Below are positions 45,415 to 56,296 of a DNA stretch of 64,000 nt, piece by piece. Source of the DNA: Balaenoptera acutorostrata (lineage: Eukaryota; Chordata; Mammalia; Artiodactyla; Balaenopteridae); the NCBI RefSeq assembly GCF_949987535.1, contig NC_080073.1, positions 92,915,344 through 92,979,343 of the forward strand. Reading direction: 5' to 3'. The notes beneath the pieces were generated by a model. The model made no database searches. It saw nothing but the letters and a program-made list of their open reading frames with translations, and was not told the DNA's origin. Within the stretch, counting starts at the first letter, position 1; every line of letters starts with the position of its first letter. The translations under genes and the position numbers were made by a program.

Positions 45415-46215
45415 TCAGATCATTGATCTCACTTATATGTAAAATCTGAAATAGTCAAACTCTTAAAAGCATAGCGGGCTTCCCTGGTGGCGCAGTGGTT
45501 GAGAATCTGCCTGCCAATGCAGGGGACATGGGTTCGAGCCCTGGTCTGGGAAGATCCCACATGCCGCGGAGCAACTGGGCCCGTGAGCCACAATTACTGA
45601 GCCTGCGCGTCTGGAGCCTGTGCTCCACAAGAAGAGAGGCCGCGATAGTGAGAGGCCCGCGCACCGCGATGAAGAGTGGCCCCCACTTGCCACAACTAGA
45701 GAAAGCCCTCGCACAGAAACAAAGACCCAACACAGCCATAAATAAAATAAAAAAAAATTAAAAAAAAAAAAAAATGAGCTCTTATTAAAAAAAAAAAAAA
45801 AAAAGCATAGCGTAGAATGGTAGTTGCCAGGAGTTCGGGGCAGGGCAGGGAAGGGGACGGGGAGATGTTGGTCAAAGGGCACAGAGTTTCAGTTATGCAA
45901 GATGAGAAAGTTCTGGAGATCTAACGTACAGCATGGTGACTAAAGTTAACAATACCATATTGTATATTTGAAATTTGCTAAGGCAGTAGATTTTAAGTAT
46001 TCTTAACACACATACCCACTTAAAAAAAAAAAGAAAGAAAGAAAAAGAGAAAAAGATGAAGAAAATGGTAACTATGTAAGATGATGGATGTGTTAATTAG
46101 CTTGATTGTGGTGATCATTTCACAATGTATACATATAGCAAAACATCAAGTTGTTCACCTTAAATATATACAATTCCTATTTGTCAATTATACCTCAATA
46201 AAGCTGTTTTTTAAA
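45415..46215 (+). mobile_element. L1MA/L1MB-type 3' UTR, split by a SINE
   Basis: Left part 45415-45476 has 'gatctcacttatatgtaaaa'. It resumes after the SINE with 'aatggtagttgccaggagtt', 'aagttctggagatctaacgt', 'tatgtaagatgatggatgtg' and the end 'attatacctcaataaagctg'. A-rich (GAAA)n at 46022-46056. Confidence 0.85.
45477..45800 (+). mobile_element. CHR-type SINE with an interrupted poly(A) tail
   Basis: Starts GGGCTTCCCTGGTGG with B box GGTTCGAGCC. The duplication AAAAGCATAGCG lies at 45465-45476 and 45801-45812. The tail has two A tracts separated by the 12-nt spacer TGAGCTCTTATT (45775-45786). Confidence 0.96.
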
Positions 46216-46219
46216 AACT

Positions 46220-46985
46220 TTAAGCTCACATTAAACTATTTTGTCAAAATGCAATTTACCTAGTCTGGACACAGTTGTTTGGTTCCCCTCCCTCATACTA
46301 CTGCTTTCACCAAACTCATTTTACATTTACCCCATTGGCTCACATTATTGAAAGTAAAAAGTGACATGTTAACTTTGAGAACATTGGTGAGGACATTGTT
46401 CACTGAAGAACACAGGGTTCTCTCTATAAGGGCCAAGGGAGCAGTTCATCTCAGTACCAGGAAAAGTTTTACTTCTCCTAAGCAATTGCTAATTGCTAAT
46501 TACCAATAAAATTTCTATGAGTGATGGTATTTTCCTACTGTGTCAAGAAATCGCAGAGCCAATTTTTGTGAATTGAGTTATCTCCAAGAATTTCAAAGAA
46601 TAGTACATATTTTGTGTACTCACCTGTCCCTAGTTTTTACTGTATTTTTTCTAATCTTCTTCATTAGCTTGAATTTCCCAATGGTGTTAGGTGCTAGAAC
46701 TGACAGAACTGGTGACTAGATCCACAGCTGAGAACAAGTCTCTAAGCAGAGCACATTGTAAGTTCAGAAGCTCACTAGGTCTTGCAGCCAGCCACTTCCA
46801 TGAAGAGCTTCCTGAAAGGGACCAGCTTAGCAGAAGCAGCACTGACACCCCCACCTCAACATTCAAAACTGCTCCTACAGTTTGCTCCTGCGCCACCGTC
46901 CTGCTCCAGCCTCCAGGGCTTCCTCCCTGCACAGCCTGTGAGCAACAGCCCTTCCCTAGCACCTGACTGGGCCTCTGGGGTGAGG
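46220..46985. other. Unique DNA, GC-richer near 46690-46970
   Basis: Overlapping open frames of about 91 codons exist on both strands at 46687-47060. They overlap one another, and the longest runs into the MIR. No domain is recognised, so none is called as a gene. Confidence 0.5.
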
Positions 46986-46989
46986 AGGT

Positions 46990-47110
46990 GCTGCACGAAA
47001 GGAAATCCGACGCACAGAGAAGTTAACTGCCTGGTCCAAGATCACAGAACTAAGCTGTGAGACTTGAGTTGGTGTCCTTCATGCATCACATCTTCCCCAT
47101 TACTTAAGAA
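46990..47110 (-). mobile_element. MIR, reverse
   Basis: 'gaaaggaaatccgacgcaca', 'gagaagttaactgcctggtc' and 'caagatcacagaactaagct' are reverse MIR text. It lies just left of the L1 5' end and marks pre-existing DNA there. Confidence 0.65.
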
Positions 47111-47154
47111 GCCGTTGAGATTCATGCATATTTACCTGTCTCCTACCTGCCGTG

Positions 47155-47640
47155 TGGCTGACAGGGTCTTGATGTTCTGGCCTGGTGTCAGGCCTGATCC
47201 TCTGACATGGGAGAGCCGAGTTCAGGACACTGGACCACCAGAGACCTCCCAGCCCCACATAACATCAATGGGCGAGAGCTCTCGCAGAGATCTCCATCAC
47301 AACGCAAAGGCCCAGCTCCACCCTATGGCCAGCAAGCTCCAGTGCTAGACACCCCATGCCAATCAACCAGCAAGACAGGAACACAACCCCACCCAGTAGC
47401 AGAGAGGTGGTCTAAAATCATACTAAGTTCACAGGCACCCCAAAACACACCACCGGATGCAGTCCTGCCCACCAAAAAGACAAGATCCAACCCCACCCAC
47501 CAGAACACAGGCACCAGTCCCCTCCACCAGGAAGCCTACACAAGCCACTGAACCAACCTCACCCACTGGGGGGAAACACCAAAACAACGGGAACTACGAA
47601 CCTGCAGCCTGCAAAAAGGAGACCCCAAACACAGTAAGTT
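47155..47640 (+). other. L1 5' UTR
   Basis: C- and A-rich leader with 'ggctgacagggtcttgatgt', 'ggagagccgagttcaggaca', 'ccaccagagacctcccagcc' and 'ctacgaacctgcagcctgca', ending 'cacagtaagttaagcaaaat' just before the ORF1 ATG. In intact L1s this region holds the internal promoter. This copy may be 5'-truncated. Confidence 0.75.
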
Positions 47641-47647
47641 AAGCAAA

Positions 47648-48515
47648 ATGAGAAGACAGAAAAATATGCAGCAGATGAAGGAGCAAGGTACAAACTCACA
47701 AGACCAAACAAGTGAAGAGGAAATAGGCAGTCTACCTGAAAAAGAATTCAGAGTAATGATAGTAAAGATGATCCAAAATCTTGGAAATAGAATGGAGAAA
47801 ATACAAGAAACGTTTAACAAGGACCTAGAAGAACTAAAGAGCAAACAAACAATGATGAACAACAAAATTAATGAAATTAAACATTCTCTAGGAGGAGCCA
47901 GTAGCAGAAGAACGGATAAGTGACCTGGAAGATAAGATAGTGAAATAACTACCACAGAGCAGAATAAAGAAAAAAGAATGAAAAGAATTGAGGACAGTCT
48001 CAGAGACCTCTGGGGCAACACTAAACTCACCAACATTCAAATTATAGGGGTCCCAGAAGAGGAGAGAAAAAGAAACGGTCTGAGAAAATATTTGAAGAGA
48101 TTATAGTCAAAAACTTCCCTAACATGGGAAAGCAAATAATCAAGTCCAGGAAGTGCAGAGACTCCCATACTCCAAGGAGAAACACACCAAGATACATATT
48201 AATCAAACTATTAAAAATTAAATACAAAGAAACAATATTAAAAGCAGCAAGGGAAAAGCAACAAATAACATACAAGGGAATCCCCATAAGGTTAACAGCT
48301 GATCTTTCAGCAGAAACTCTGCAAGACAGAGGGAGTGGCAGGGCATATTTAAAGTGATGAAAGGGGAAAATCTACAACCAAGATTACTCTACCCAGCAAG
48401 GATCTCATTCAGATTCGATGGAGAAATTAAAACCTTTACAGACAAGCAAAAGTTAAAAGAATTCAGCACCATGAAACCAGCTTTACAACAAATGCTGAAG
48501 GAACTTCTCTAGGCA
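47648..48515 (+). pseudogene. L1 ORF1 (RNA-binding protein), broken
   Basis: In an intact L1, ORF1p trimerises through a coiled coil and coats the L1 RNA. Here the ATG at 47648 opens 91 codons with a Lys/Glu/Gln-rich, coiled-coil-like N-terminus (MRRQKNMQQMKEQGTNSQ, then EIGSLPEKEFRVMIVK, IQNLGNRMEKIQETF). A frameshift follows near 47890. Downstream pieces in other frames still match the RRM and C-terminal domain: IQIIGVPEEER near 48035-48065, and the open frame at 48124-48357 with RRNTPRYILIKLLKIKYKE, AAREKQQITYKGIPIRL and ADLSAETLQ. Several frameshifts and stops make it non-functional. Confidence 0.88.
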
Positions 48516-48594
48516 GGAAACACAAGAGAAGGAAAAGACCTACAATAACAAACCCAAAACAATTAAGAAAATGGTAATAGGGACATACATATCG

Positions 48595-51500
48595 ATAATT
48601 ACTTAAATGTAAAAGGATTAAATGCTCCCACCAAAAGACACAGACTGGCTGAATGGATACAAAAACAAGACCCATATATATATGCTGTCTACAAGAGACC
48701 CACTTCAGACCTAGGGACACATACAGACTGAAAGTAAGGGGATGGAAAAAGATGTTCCATGCAAATGGAAATCAAAAGAAAGCTGGAGTAGCAATTCTCA
48801 TATCAGACAAAATAGACTTTAAAACAAAGACTATTACAAGACACAAAGAAGGACAGTACATAATGATCAAGGGATCAATCCAAGAAGAAAATATAACAAT
48901 TGTAAATATTTATGCACCCAACATAGGAGCACCTCAATACATAGGCAATGCTAACAGCCATAAAAGGGGAAATCGATAGTAACAATAATAGTAGGGGACT
49001 TTAACACCCCATTTCACCAATGGACAGATCATCCAAAATGAAAATAAATAAGGAAACATAAGCTTTAATGACACATTAAACAAGATGGACTTAATTGATA
49101 TTTATAGGACATCCCATCCAAAACAACAGAATACACTTTCTTCTCAAGTGCTCATGGAACATTCTCCAGGAGAGATCATATCTTGGGTCACAAATCAAGC
49201 CTTGGTAAATTTAAGACAACTGAATCGTATCAAGTATCTTTTCCGACCACAACGCTATGAGACTAGGTATCAATTACAGGAAAAAAAACTGTAAAAAATA
49301 CAAACACATGAAGGCTAAACAGTATGCTACTAAATACCCATGAGATTACTGAAGAAATCAAAGAGGAAATCGAAAAATACCTAGAAACAAATGACAATGA
49401 ACACACGATGACCCAAAACCTATGGGATGCAGGCAAAGCAGTTCTAAGATGGAAGTTTATAGCAATACAATCCTACCGCAAAAAAACAAGAAAAAAACTC
49501 AAATAAACAACCTAACCTTACACCTAAAGCAATTAGAGAAAGAAGAACCAAAAAAAACCCAGAGTTAGCAGAAGGAAAGAAATCATAAAGATCAGATCAG
49601 AAATAAATGAAAAATAAATGAAGGAAACAATAGCAAAGATCAATAAAACTAAAAGCTGGTTCTTTGAAAAGATAAACAAAATTGATAAACCATTAGCCAG
49701 ACTCATCAAGAAAAAAAGGGAGAAGACTCAAAACAACAGAATTAGAAATGAAAAAGAAGTAACAGCTGACACTGCAGAAGTACAAAGGATCATGAGAGAT
49801 TACCACAAGCAACTATATGTCAATAAGATGGACAACGTGGAAGAAATGGACACATTCTTAGAAAAGCACAACCTTCTGAGACTGAACCAGGAAGAAATAG
49901 AAAATATAAACAGACCAATCACAAGCACTGAAATTGAAACTGTGATTAAAAATCTTCCAACAAACAAAAGCCCAGGACCAGATGGCTTCACAGGTGAATT
50001 CTATCAAACATTTAGAGAAGAGCTAACACCTATCCTTCTCAAACTCTTCCAAAACATAGCAGAGGGAGGAACACTCCCAAACTCATTCTACGAGGCCACC
50101 ATCACCCTGATACCAAAACCAGACAAAGATGTCACAAAAAAAGAACTACAGGCCAACATCACTGATGAACATAGATGCAAAAATCCTCAACAAAATACTA
50201 ACAAACAGAATCCAGCAGCACATTAAAAGGATCATACACCATGATCAAGTGGGGTTCATCCCCGAAATGCAAGGATTCTTCAATATACACAAATCAGTCA
50301 ATGTGATACACCATATTAACAAACTGAAGGATAAAAACCATATGATAATCTCAGTAGATGTAGAAAAAGCTTTTGACAAAGTTCAACACCCATTTATGAT
50401 AAAAACTCTCCAGAAAGTAGGCATAGAGGGAATCTATGTCAACATATAAAGCCCATATATGACAAACCCACAGCCAACATTGTTCCCAGTGGTGAAAAAC
50501 TGAAAACATTTCCTCTAATATCAGGAACAAGACAAGGTTGCCCACTCTCACCACTATTATTCAACACAGTTTTGGAAGTTCTAGCCACAGCAATCAGAGA
50601 AGGAAAAGAAATAAAAGGAATCCAAATCGGAAAAGAAGAAGTAAAACTGTCACTGTTTGCAGATGACAAGATACTATACAGAGAATCCTAAAGACGCTAC
50701 CAGAAAACTACTAGAGCTAATCAATGAATTTGGTAAAGTAGCAGGATACAAAATTAATGCACAGAAATCTCTTGCATTCCTACACACTAATAATGAAAAA
50801 TCTGAAAGAGAAATTAAGGAAACACTCCCATGTACCATTGCAACAAAAAGAATAAAATACCTAGGAATAAACCTACCTAAGGAGACAAAAGACCTGTATG
50901 CAGAAAACTATAAGACACTGATGAAAGAAATTGAAGACGATACAAATAGATGGAAAGATATACCATGTTCTTCGATTGGAAGAATGAACATTGTGAAAAT
51001 GACTATACTACCCAAAGCAATCTACATATTCAATGCAATCCCTATCAAACTACCAATGGCATTTTTCACAAAACTAGAACAAAAAATTTCACAATTTGTA
51101 TGGAACACAAAACACCCCAAATAGCCAAAGCAATCTTGAGAAAGAAAAACGGAGCTGGAGGAATCATGCTTCCTGACTTCAGACTATACTACAAAGCTAC
51201 AGTAATCAAGACACAAAAATAGAAATACAGATCAATGGAACAGGATAAAAAGCCCAGAGATAAACCCATGTACATATGGTCACCTTATCTTTGATAAAGG
51301 AGGCAAGAATATACAATGTAGAAAAGACAGCCTCTTCAATAAGTGGTGCTGGGAAAACTGGACAGCTACATGTAAAAGAATGAAATCAGAACATGCCCTA
51401 ACACCGTATACAAAAATAAACTCAAAATGGGTTAAAGGCCTAAATGTTAGGCCCAACACTATAAAACTCTTAGAGGAAAACATAGGCAGAACACTCTCTG

Positions 51501-52361
51501 ACATGAATCACAGCAAGATCCTTTTTGACCCACCTCCTAGAGAAATGGAAATAAAAACAAAAATCAACAAATGGGACCTAATGAAACTTCAAAGCTTTTG
51601 CACAGCAAAGGAAACCATAAACAAGACGAAAAGACAACCCTCAGAATGGGAGAAAATATTTGCAAACGAACCAATGGACAAAGGATTAATCTCCAAAATA
51701 TATATACAGCTCATGCAGCTCAATATTAAAGAAACAAACAACCCAATCCAAAAATGGGCAGAAGACCTAAATAGACATTTCTCCAAAGAAGACATACAGA
51801 TGGCCAAGAAGCACATGAAAAGCTGCTCAACATCACTCATTATTAGAGAAATGCAAATCAAAACTACAATGAGGTATCACGTCACACCAGTCAGAATGGC
51901 CATCATCAAAAAATCTACAAACAATAAATGCTGGAGAGGGTGTGGAGAAAAGGGAACCCTCTTGCACTTTTGGTGGTAATGTAAATTGATACAGCCACTA
52001 TGGAGAACAGTATGAAGGTTCCTTAAAAAACTAAAACTAGAACTACCATATGACCCAGAAATCCCACTACTGGGCATATACCCTGAGAAAACCATAATTC
52101 AAAGAGTCACGTACCACAATGTTTATTGCAGCACTATTTACAATAGCCAGGACATGGAAGCCACCTAAGTGTCCATCCACAGATGAATGGATAAAGAAGA
52201 TGTGGCACATATATACAGTGGAATATTACTCAGCCATAAAAAGAAACGAAATTGAACTATTTGTAGTGAGGTGAATGAACATAGAGTCTGTCATACAGAA
52301 TGAAGTAAGTCAGAAAGAGAAAAACAAATACCGTATGCTAACACATATATATGGAATCTAA
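48595..52361 (+). pseudogene. L1 ORF2 (endonuclease and reverse transcriptase), broken
   Basis: Intact ORF2p nicks DNA and reverse transcribes L1 RNA at the nick. Domains seen in order: (1) APE-like endonuclease, with QETHFRPRDTYR near 48690-48720, KAGVAILISDKIDFK, then NITIVNIYAPN, a damaged RIDHI equivalent (reads RRDHILGH at about 49171), and an intact SDHNAM triad region at about 49240-49257 in another frame. (2) RT, with [13 protein letters not shown] in the 202-codon frame 49618-50226, then [13 protein letters not shown], and the catalytic FADD at 50656-50667. (3) C-terminal region, with the 199-codon frame 51380-51979 ending [14 protein letters not shown]. The ORF closes with the Y-S-A-I-K-R-N-E motif and stops near 52361. 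At least six frame changes or stops interrupt it. Confidence 0.9.
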
Positions 52362-52716
52362 AAAAAAAAAAAAAAGGTTCTGATGAACCTAGGGGCAGGA
52401 CAGGAATAAAGAGGTAGACATAGAGAATGGACTTGAGGACATGGGGAGGGGGAAGGGTAAGCTGGGATGAAGTGAGAGAGTAGCATTGACATATATACAC
52501 TACCAAATGTAAAATAGCTAGTGGGAAGCAGTTGCATAGCACAGGGAGATCAGCTTGGTGCTTTGTGACCACCTAGAGGGGTGGGATGGAGATGCAAGGG
52601 AGGGGAAATGGGGATATATGCATACATATAGCTGATTCACTTTGTGATACAGCAGAAACTAACACAACATTGTAAAGCAATTATACTCCAGTAAAGATGT
52701 TAGAAAAAAAAAAAAA
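52362..52716 (+). other. L1 3' UTR and tail
   Basis: Includes an A16 run just after ORF2 (52360-52375), a G-rich patch 'atggggagggggaagggtaa', 'gatacagcagaaactaacac', and the end 'tatactccagtaaagatg' with A12. The upstream half matches the reverse copy at 29.8 kb. Confidence 0.85.
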
Positions 52717-52719
52717 CTG

Positions 52720-53060
52720 CTCCTATCCTGGTCCATATAATAGGAAGACTGCAAGGGAGCTGGAGATCACCTTTTGAGAGAATTCAATATTTGTTTTTTA
52801 AAAAAAAAACTACTCTCTCCATTTAAAAAAAAAAAAAAAAAGGAAAGGGTATGTTCTGCCCACTCCCAAGCCAAAGGAAGGGCCTGTGCTGCCAGGAAAA
52901 AGTCCTTAAGTAGAGGATTCTCAGCATAGCATGAGTGCCAGGAAGGAGAGGAAGGTGAGTGAGAAGGAAGATTCTAGACTGGTGGGAGAAGGTTGAGGTT
53001 GGGGGATCGGGATTGGGGCTGGATGATAAAGGAGGAGAGCTTGAACAGAATGTGAAGTTT
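52720..53060. other. Unique DNA with two A tracts
   Basis: A10 near 52800-52810 and A18 near 52825-52842. No duplication was found for either, so no retroposon is called. Confidence 0.45.
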
Positions 53061-53077
53061 AAAAATGAACAGGCGTG

Positions 53078-53368
53078 GGACTTCCCTGGTGGCGCAGTGG
53101 TTAAAAATCTGCCTGCCAACGCAGGGAATACAGATTCGATCCGTGATCCCGGAAGATCCCACATGCTGCGGAACAACTGAGCCCGTGCACCACAACTACT
53201 GAAGCCCACGTGCCTAGAGCCCGTGCTCTACAACAAGAAAAGCCACCACAATGAGAAGCCCGCGCACCGCAACAAAGAGTAGCCTCCACTCGCCGCAACT
53301 AGAGGAAGCCGGTGCACAGCAACGAAGGCCCAATGCAGCCAAAAATAAATAAGTAAATTTATTTTTAA
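53078..53368 (+). mobile_element. CHR-type SINE, long-bodied subtype
   Basis: Starts GGACTTCCCTGGTGG. The B box is decayed (AGATTCGATCC). The 17-bp duplication AAAAATGAACAGGCGTG/AAAAATGAACAGGAGTG (one mismatch) lies at 53061-53077 and 53369-53385. It is older than the copies at 41.6 or 35.2 kb. Confidence 0.95.
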
Positions 53369-53385
53369 AAAAATGAACAGGAGTG

Positions 53386-53820
53386 AGTCACCTAAATGTG
53401 ATTGTTTTAATAGCCAAATAACTGTGATTCAAATACTTTAAATGGCTCTCTCTGGTGATAGAATTGGGGTGATTTTTATTTTCTCCTTTGTGCTTGCCTG
53501 AAGCATCCAAATTTTTACAACAAACTTGTGATACATGGATACATGGCTCTAAGTCAGATGAAAAAAAGTTCATTTTGAAAAAAGTAAACTATTTAACATT
53601 AATATCTTGATATGACATCACAAAACCATACAATCCCATGAGTCAGCCAGAACTTCAGCAGCTACTAACACAAGTTCTGTGATTCTTGCAGTAATTAAGT
53701 GAACTTGCACTACCAGATAATAAAACATGATGACACTACAATAACGTAATGTGGTACACACGTAAGAATAGACAGTGGAACCAAATACTCTAGAAATGGA
53801 ATCTCATACATATCTATTTA
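53386..53820. other. Unique DNA
   Basis: No gene or repeat family is recognised. Confidence 0.5.
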
Positions 53821-53834
53821 AAAAGAACTTAGTA

Positions 53835-54130
53835 GGGCTTCCCTGGTGGCGCAGTGGTTGAGAATCTGCCTGCTAATGCAGGGGACACGGGTTCGAGCCC
53901 TGGCCTGGGAAGATCCCACATGCCGCAGAGCGGCTGGGCCCGTGAGCCACAACTGCTGAGCCTGCGCGTCTGGAGCCTGTGCTCCGCAACGAGAGAGGCC
54001 CGCGCATCGCGATGAAGAGTGGCCCCCGCTTGCCACAACTGGAGAAAGCCCTCGCACAGAAACGAAGACCCAACACAGCCAAAATCAATCAATCAATCAA
54101 TCAAACATACGCATCTGATTCAAGATCCTC

Positions 54131-54167
<37 letters not shown>

Positions 54168-54171
54168 CACT

Positions 54172-54213
<42 letters not shown>
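53835..54213 (+). mobile_element. CHR-type SINE with extra 3' sequence and two long poly(A) tracts
   Basis: Starts GGGCTTCCCTGGTGGCGC with B box GGTTCGAGCC. The duplication AAAAGAACTTAGTA lies at 53821-53834 and 54214-54227. The tail is unusual: (AATC)n instead of (AAAT)n, then about 30 nt of non-SINE sequence (54104-54133), A33 (54134-54166), the 12-nt spacer GCACTGTGATTT (54167-54178), and about A39 (54179-54217). All of this lies inside the duplication, so it entered as one unit or grew in place. Confidence 0.94.
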
Positions 54214-54222
<9 letters not shown>

Positions 54223-54227
54223 TAGTA

Positions 54228-54671
54228 TATGGTAAAGGTGGCATTACTAATCATAGGATAAGAGAAAATATTATTTAATAAATGGTGCTAAAAATAGCAA
54301 GTTAACTATTTTAGGAGGAAGATAAATCACTACCTCACAATGTACAACAATACATATTTTGGATGGATTAAAATGCTAAGTGTAAAAACTATACTCAGGA
54401 GACCTAGCAGAAATACATGTGAATTTATGATCTAAGACTTAGAATGACTTTCTAAGCAAAACGCTAAAGGAAGAAAATAAACCAAAGAGACAGACCAATT
54501 TTCTTATGAACATGGTATATCTCTCCAGTTATTTAGATCCTAATTTTCACTCCCTCACAGGTATCTATGGATGTTGGGATTCTGGATGCTTTTATTTTCT
54601 TTCTCATATTTTAGTTATGTTCCAAGGTTTCTATAGTGATCATATAATCCTTTCATAATAAAAATTATTTT
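54228..54671. other. AT-rich unique DNA
   Basis: No clear repeat. 'ggatggattaaaatgctaag' (54361-54380) and 'gacctagcagaaatacatgt' faintly resemble old L1M text. Confidence 0.4.
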
Positions 54672-54686
54672 AAAAATAAATGTTTA

Positions 54687-54991
54687 GGGGGCTTCCCTGG
54701 TGGCGCAGCGGTTGAGAGTCTGCCTGCCAATGCAGGGGACACGGGTTCAAGCCCTGGTCTGGGAAGATTCCCACATGCCGCGGAGCGACTAGGCCCGTGA
54801 GCCACAATTACTGAGCCTGCGCGTCGGGAGCCTGTGCTCCGCAACAAGAGAGGCTGCGATAGTGAGAGGCCTGCGCACCGCCATGAAGAGTGGCCCCCGC
54901 TTGCTGCAACTAGAGAAAGCCCTTGCACAGAAACGAAGACCCAACACAGCCATAAATAAATAAATAAATAATTTAAAAAAAATAAAAATAA
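54687..54991 (+). mobile_element. CHR-type SINE
   Basis: Starts GGGGCTTCCCTGGTGGCGC. The duplication AAAAATAAATGTTTA lies at 54672-54686 and 54992-55006. Typical (AAAT)n tail. One CG-to-TG-type change in the B box (GGTTCAAGCC). Confidence 0.96.
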
Positions 54992-55109
54992 AAAAATAAA
55001 TGTTTAATGAAAAGACTAATTCAAAAGATCTTATAAATACTATAAACCCTGTTAAGTATCAAATGTTTGATGAGAGTTGAATACCAAGAGGAAATTTGTG
55101 CATGAACAT

Positions 55110-55530
55110 TGGCATGGCTCTACAGAAAGATTTCAGAAGAAACCATGCTAGTCCAGAGAAAAGGGAATGAAGGAGAGCTTAGAGAATAATTAATTTTCTG
55201 TAATAATGCTCTCAATTCAGCTTTGATATCATCTACCACAAATCCTTGCCTTCTCCTAATAAGCAGGGAATGGAGGTTATCCTGTGAACCAGAGAAAATC
55301 AAAGCAGCCTCTTGCAGTTTAGCCAAAAAGTCCAGGGTACGGGAGGCGTTAATGAAGCAGCTGCAGTCTTTGTCACCTGTGTACCTTTTTGATGCGCACT
55401 GAGGGATGGCAAGGACAGTGTGACCTTGACAGCCATGACAGGCAGGCTCTAAAAGCAAGCAGCAGCGTACTGCTGCTCCACAGCTCTGTGATGCATGAGA
55501 AATCTTTGTTAACCACTTGGAATATCACCC
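55110..55530 (-). other. Repeat-free block with a 112-codon open frame; candidate conserved element
   Basis: The minus strand stays open from about 55530 to a stop at 55120. The part without ATG includes CSCFINASRTLDFLAKLQE and RRRQGFVVDDIKAELRALL. No domain is recognised and no ATG in good context starts it. A run that could serve as a splice acceptor (CCTTGCCATCCCTCAG) lies inside it. The block also has TAATTA at 55187-55192. It could be an unrecognised exon, a conserved non-coding element or chance. I do not name a product. Confidence 0.25.
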
Positions 55531-55534
55531 TTTG

Positions 55535-55965
55535 GAGACATCGCTGCTTTTTTTTTTTTTTTTTTTTTAAATACGTTCACTACCCAAATGTCGCCTGCAG
55601 ACACAACACAAACTTAATGGCTCTACATCAATTTGCCTTTGAAGAGAGTTCTGGCTCCACAAGATGCCACAGACATATCAAGGGGAAAAGAGACACCTTA
55701 CAGAAAGGGAAATGTGTGCTTCCCACTTCCGCATGCCCCGACACATAGAGTTTCAGATCCTGAACCACAGAAGGGGGCTGGGATCGAGTCACAGCCTCTT
55801 GGCTCCGGAGAGTCCTGCCATTTATATCCATGTATTCCGAGCTAACATCCCTCTCCAGAGATATGTGGGAGAGGTGAGAGCAACACCACTGGCCTCAAGG
55901 TAACAAGGCCAATTGGAATTTTGAAGACACAGAATTCTTTTCTCCTTCAAAGAAACATCCATGTT
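55535..55965. other. Unique DNA with a T20 tract
   Basis: A run of about 20 T lies at 55549-55568. The rest has overlapping open frames of 67-119 codons in conflicting frames. No gene is called. Confidence 0.45.
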
Positions 55966-55978
55966 AAAAGTTAGCCTC

Positions 55979-56283
55979 GGGCTTCCCTGGTGGCGCAGTG
56001 GTTGAGAATCTACCTGCCAATGCAGGGGACATGGGTTCGAGCCCTGGTCTGGGAAGATCCTACATGCCACGGAACAACTGGGCCCATGAGCCACAACTAC
56101 TGAGCCTGCGCATCTGGAGCCTGTGCTCCGCAACAAGAGATGCCACGATGGTGAGAGGCCCACGCACCGCGATGAAGAGTGGCCCCCGCTTGCCGCAACT
56201 AGAGAAAGCCCTCGCACAGAAACGAAGACCCAACACAGCCAAAAATAAATAAATAAATAAATAAATTTATTAAAAAAAAAAAA
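55979..56283 (+). mobile_element. CHR-type SINE
   Basis: Starts GGGCTTCCCTGGTGGCGC with B box GGTTCGAGCC. The perfect 13-bp duplication AAAAGTTAGCCTC lies at 55966-55978 and 56284-56296. Confidence 0.97.
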
Positions 56284-56296
56284 AAAAGTTAGCCTC

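Larger units (their letters stand above)
47155..52716 (+). mobile_element. Near full-length L1 retrotransposon (decayed)
   Basis: About 5.56 kb and the most complete element in the window: 5' UTR (47155-47640), ORF1 (from 47648), ORF2 (to about 52361), 3' UTR and an A12 tail near 52704-52715. Frameshifts and stops break both ORFs, so it cannot move. The 5' UTR is probably truncated relative to a full promoter-bearing one. No convincing target-site duplication was found at the chosen ends. The closest, a 13-bp match to 46865-46877, is discussed under rejected items. Confidence 0.9.

Noticed and set aside
46865..52724. 13-bp match AAAACTGCTCCTA at 46865-46877 and after the L1 tail at 52712-52724, as the L1 target duplication
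   Set aside because: It would put the L1 5' end near 46878, but 46990-47110 reads as an older reverse MIR that should not lie inside a younger L1 5' UTR. A chance match or a rearrangement is more likely. It was left out of the L1 call.
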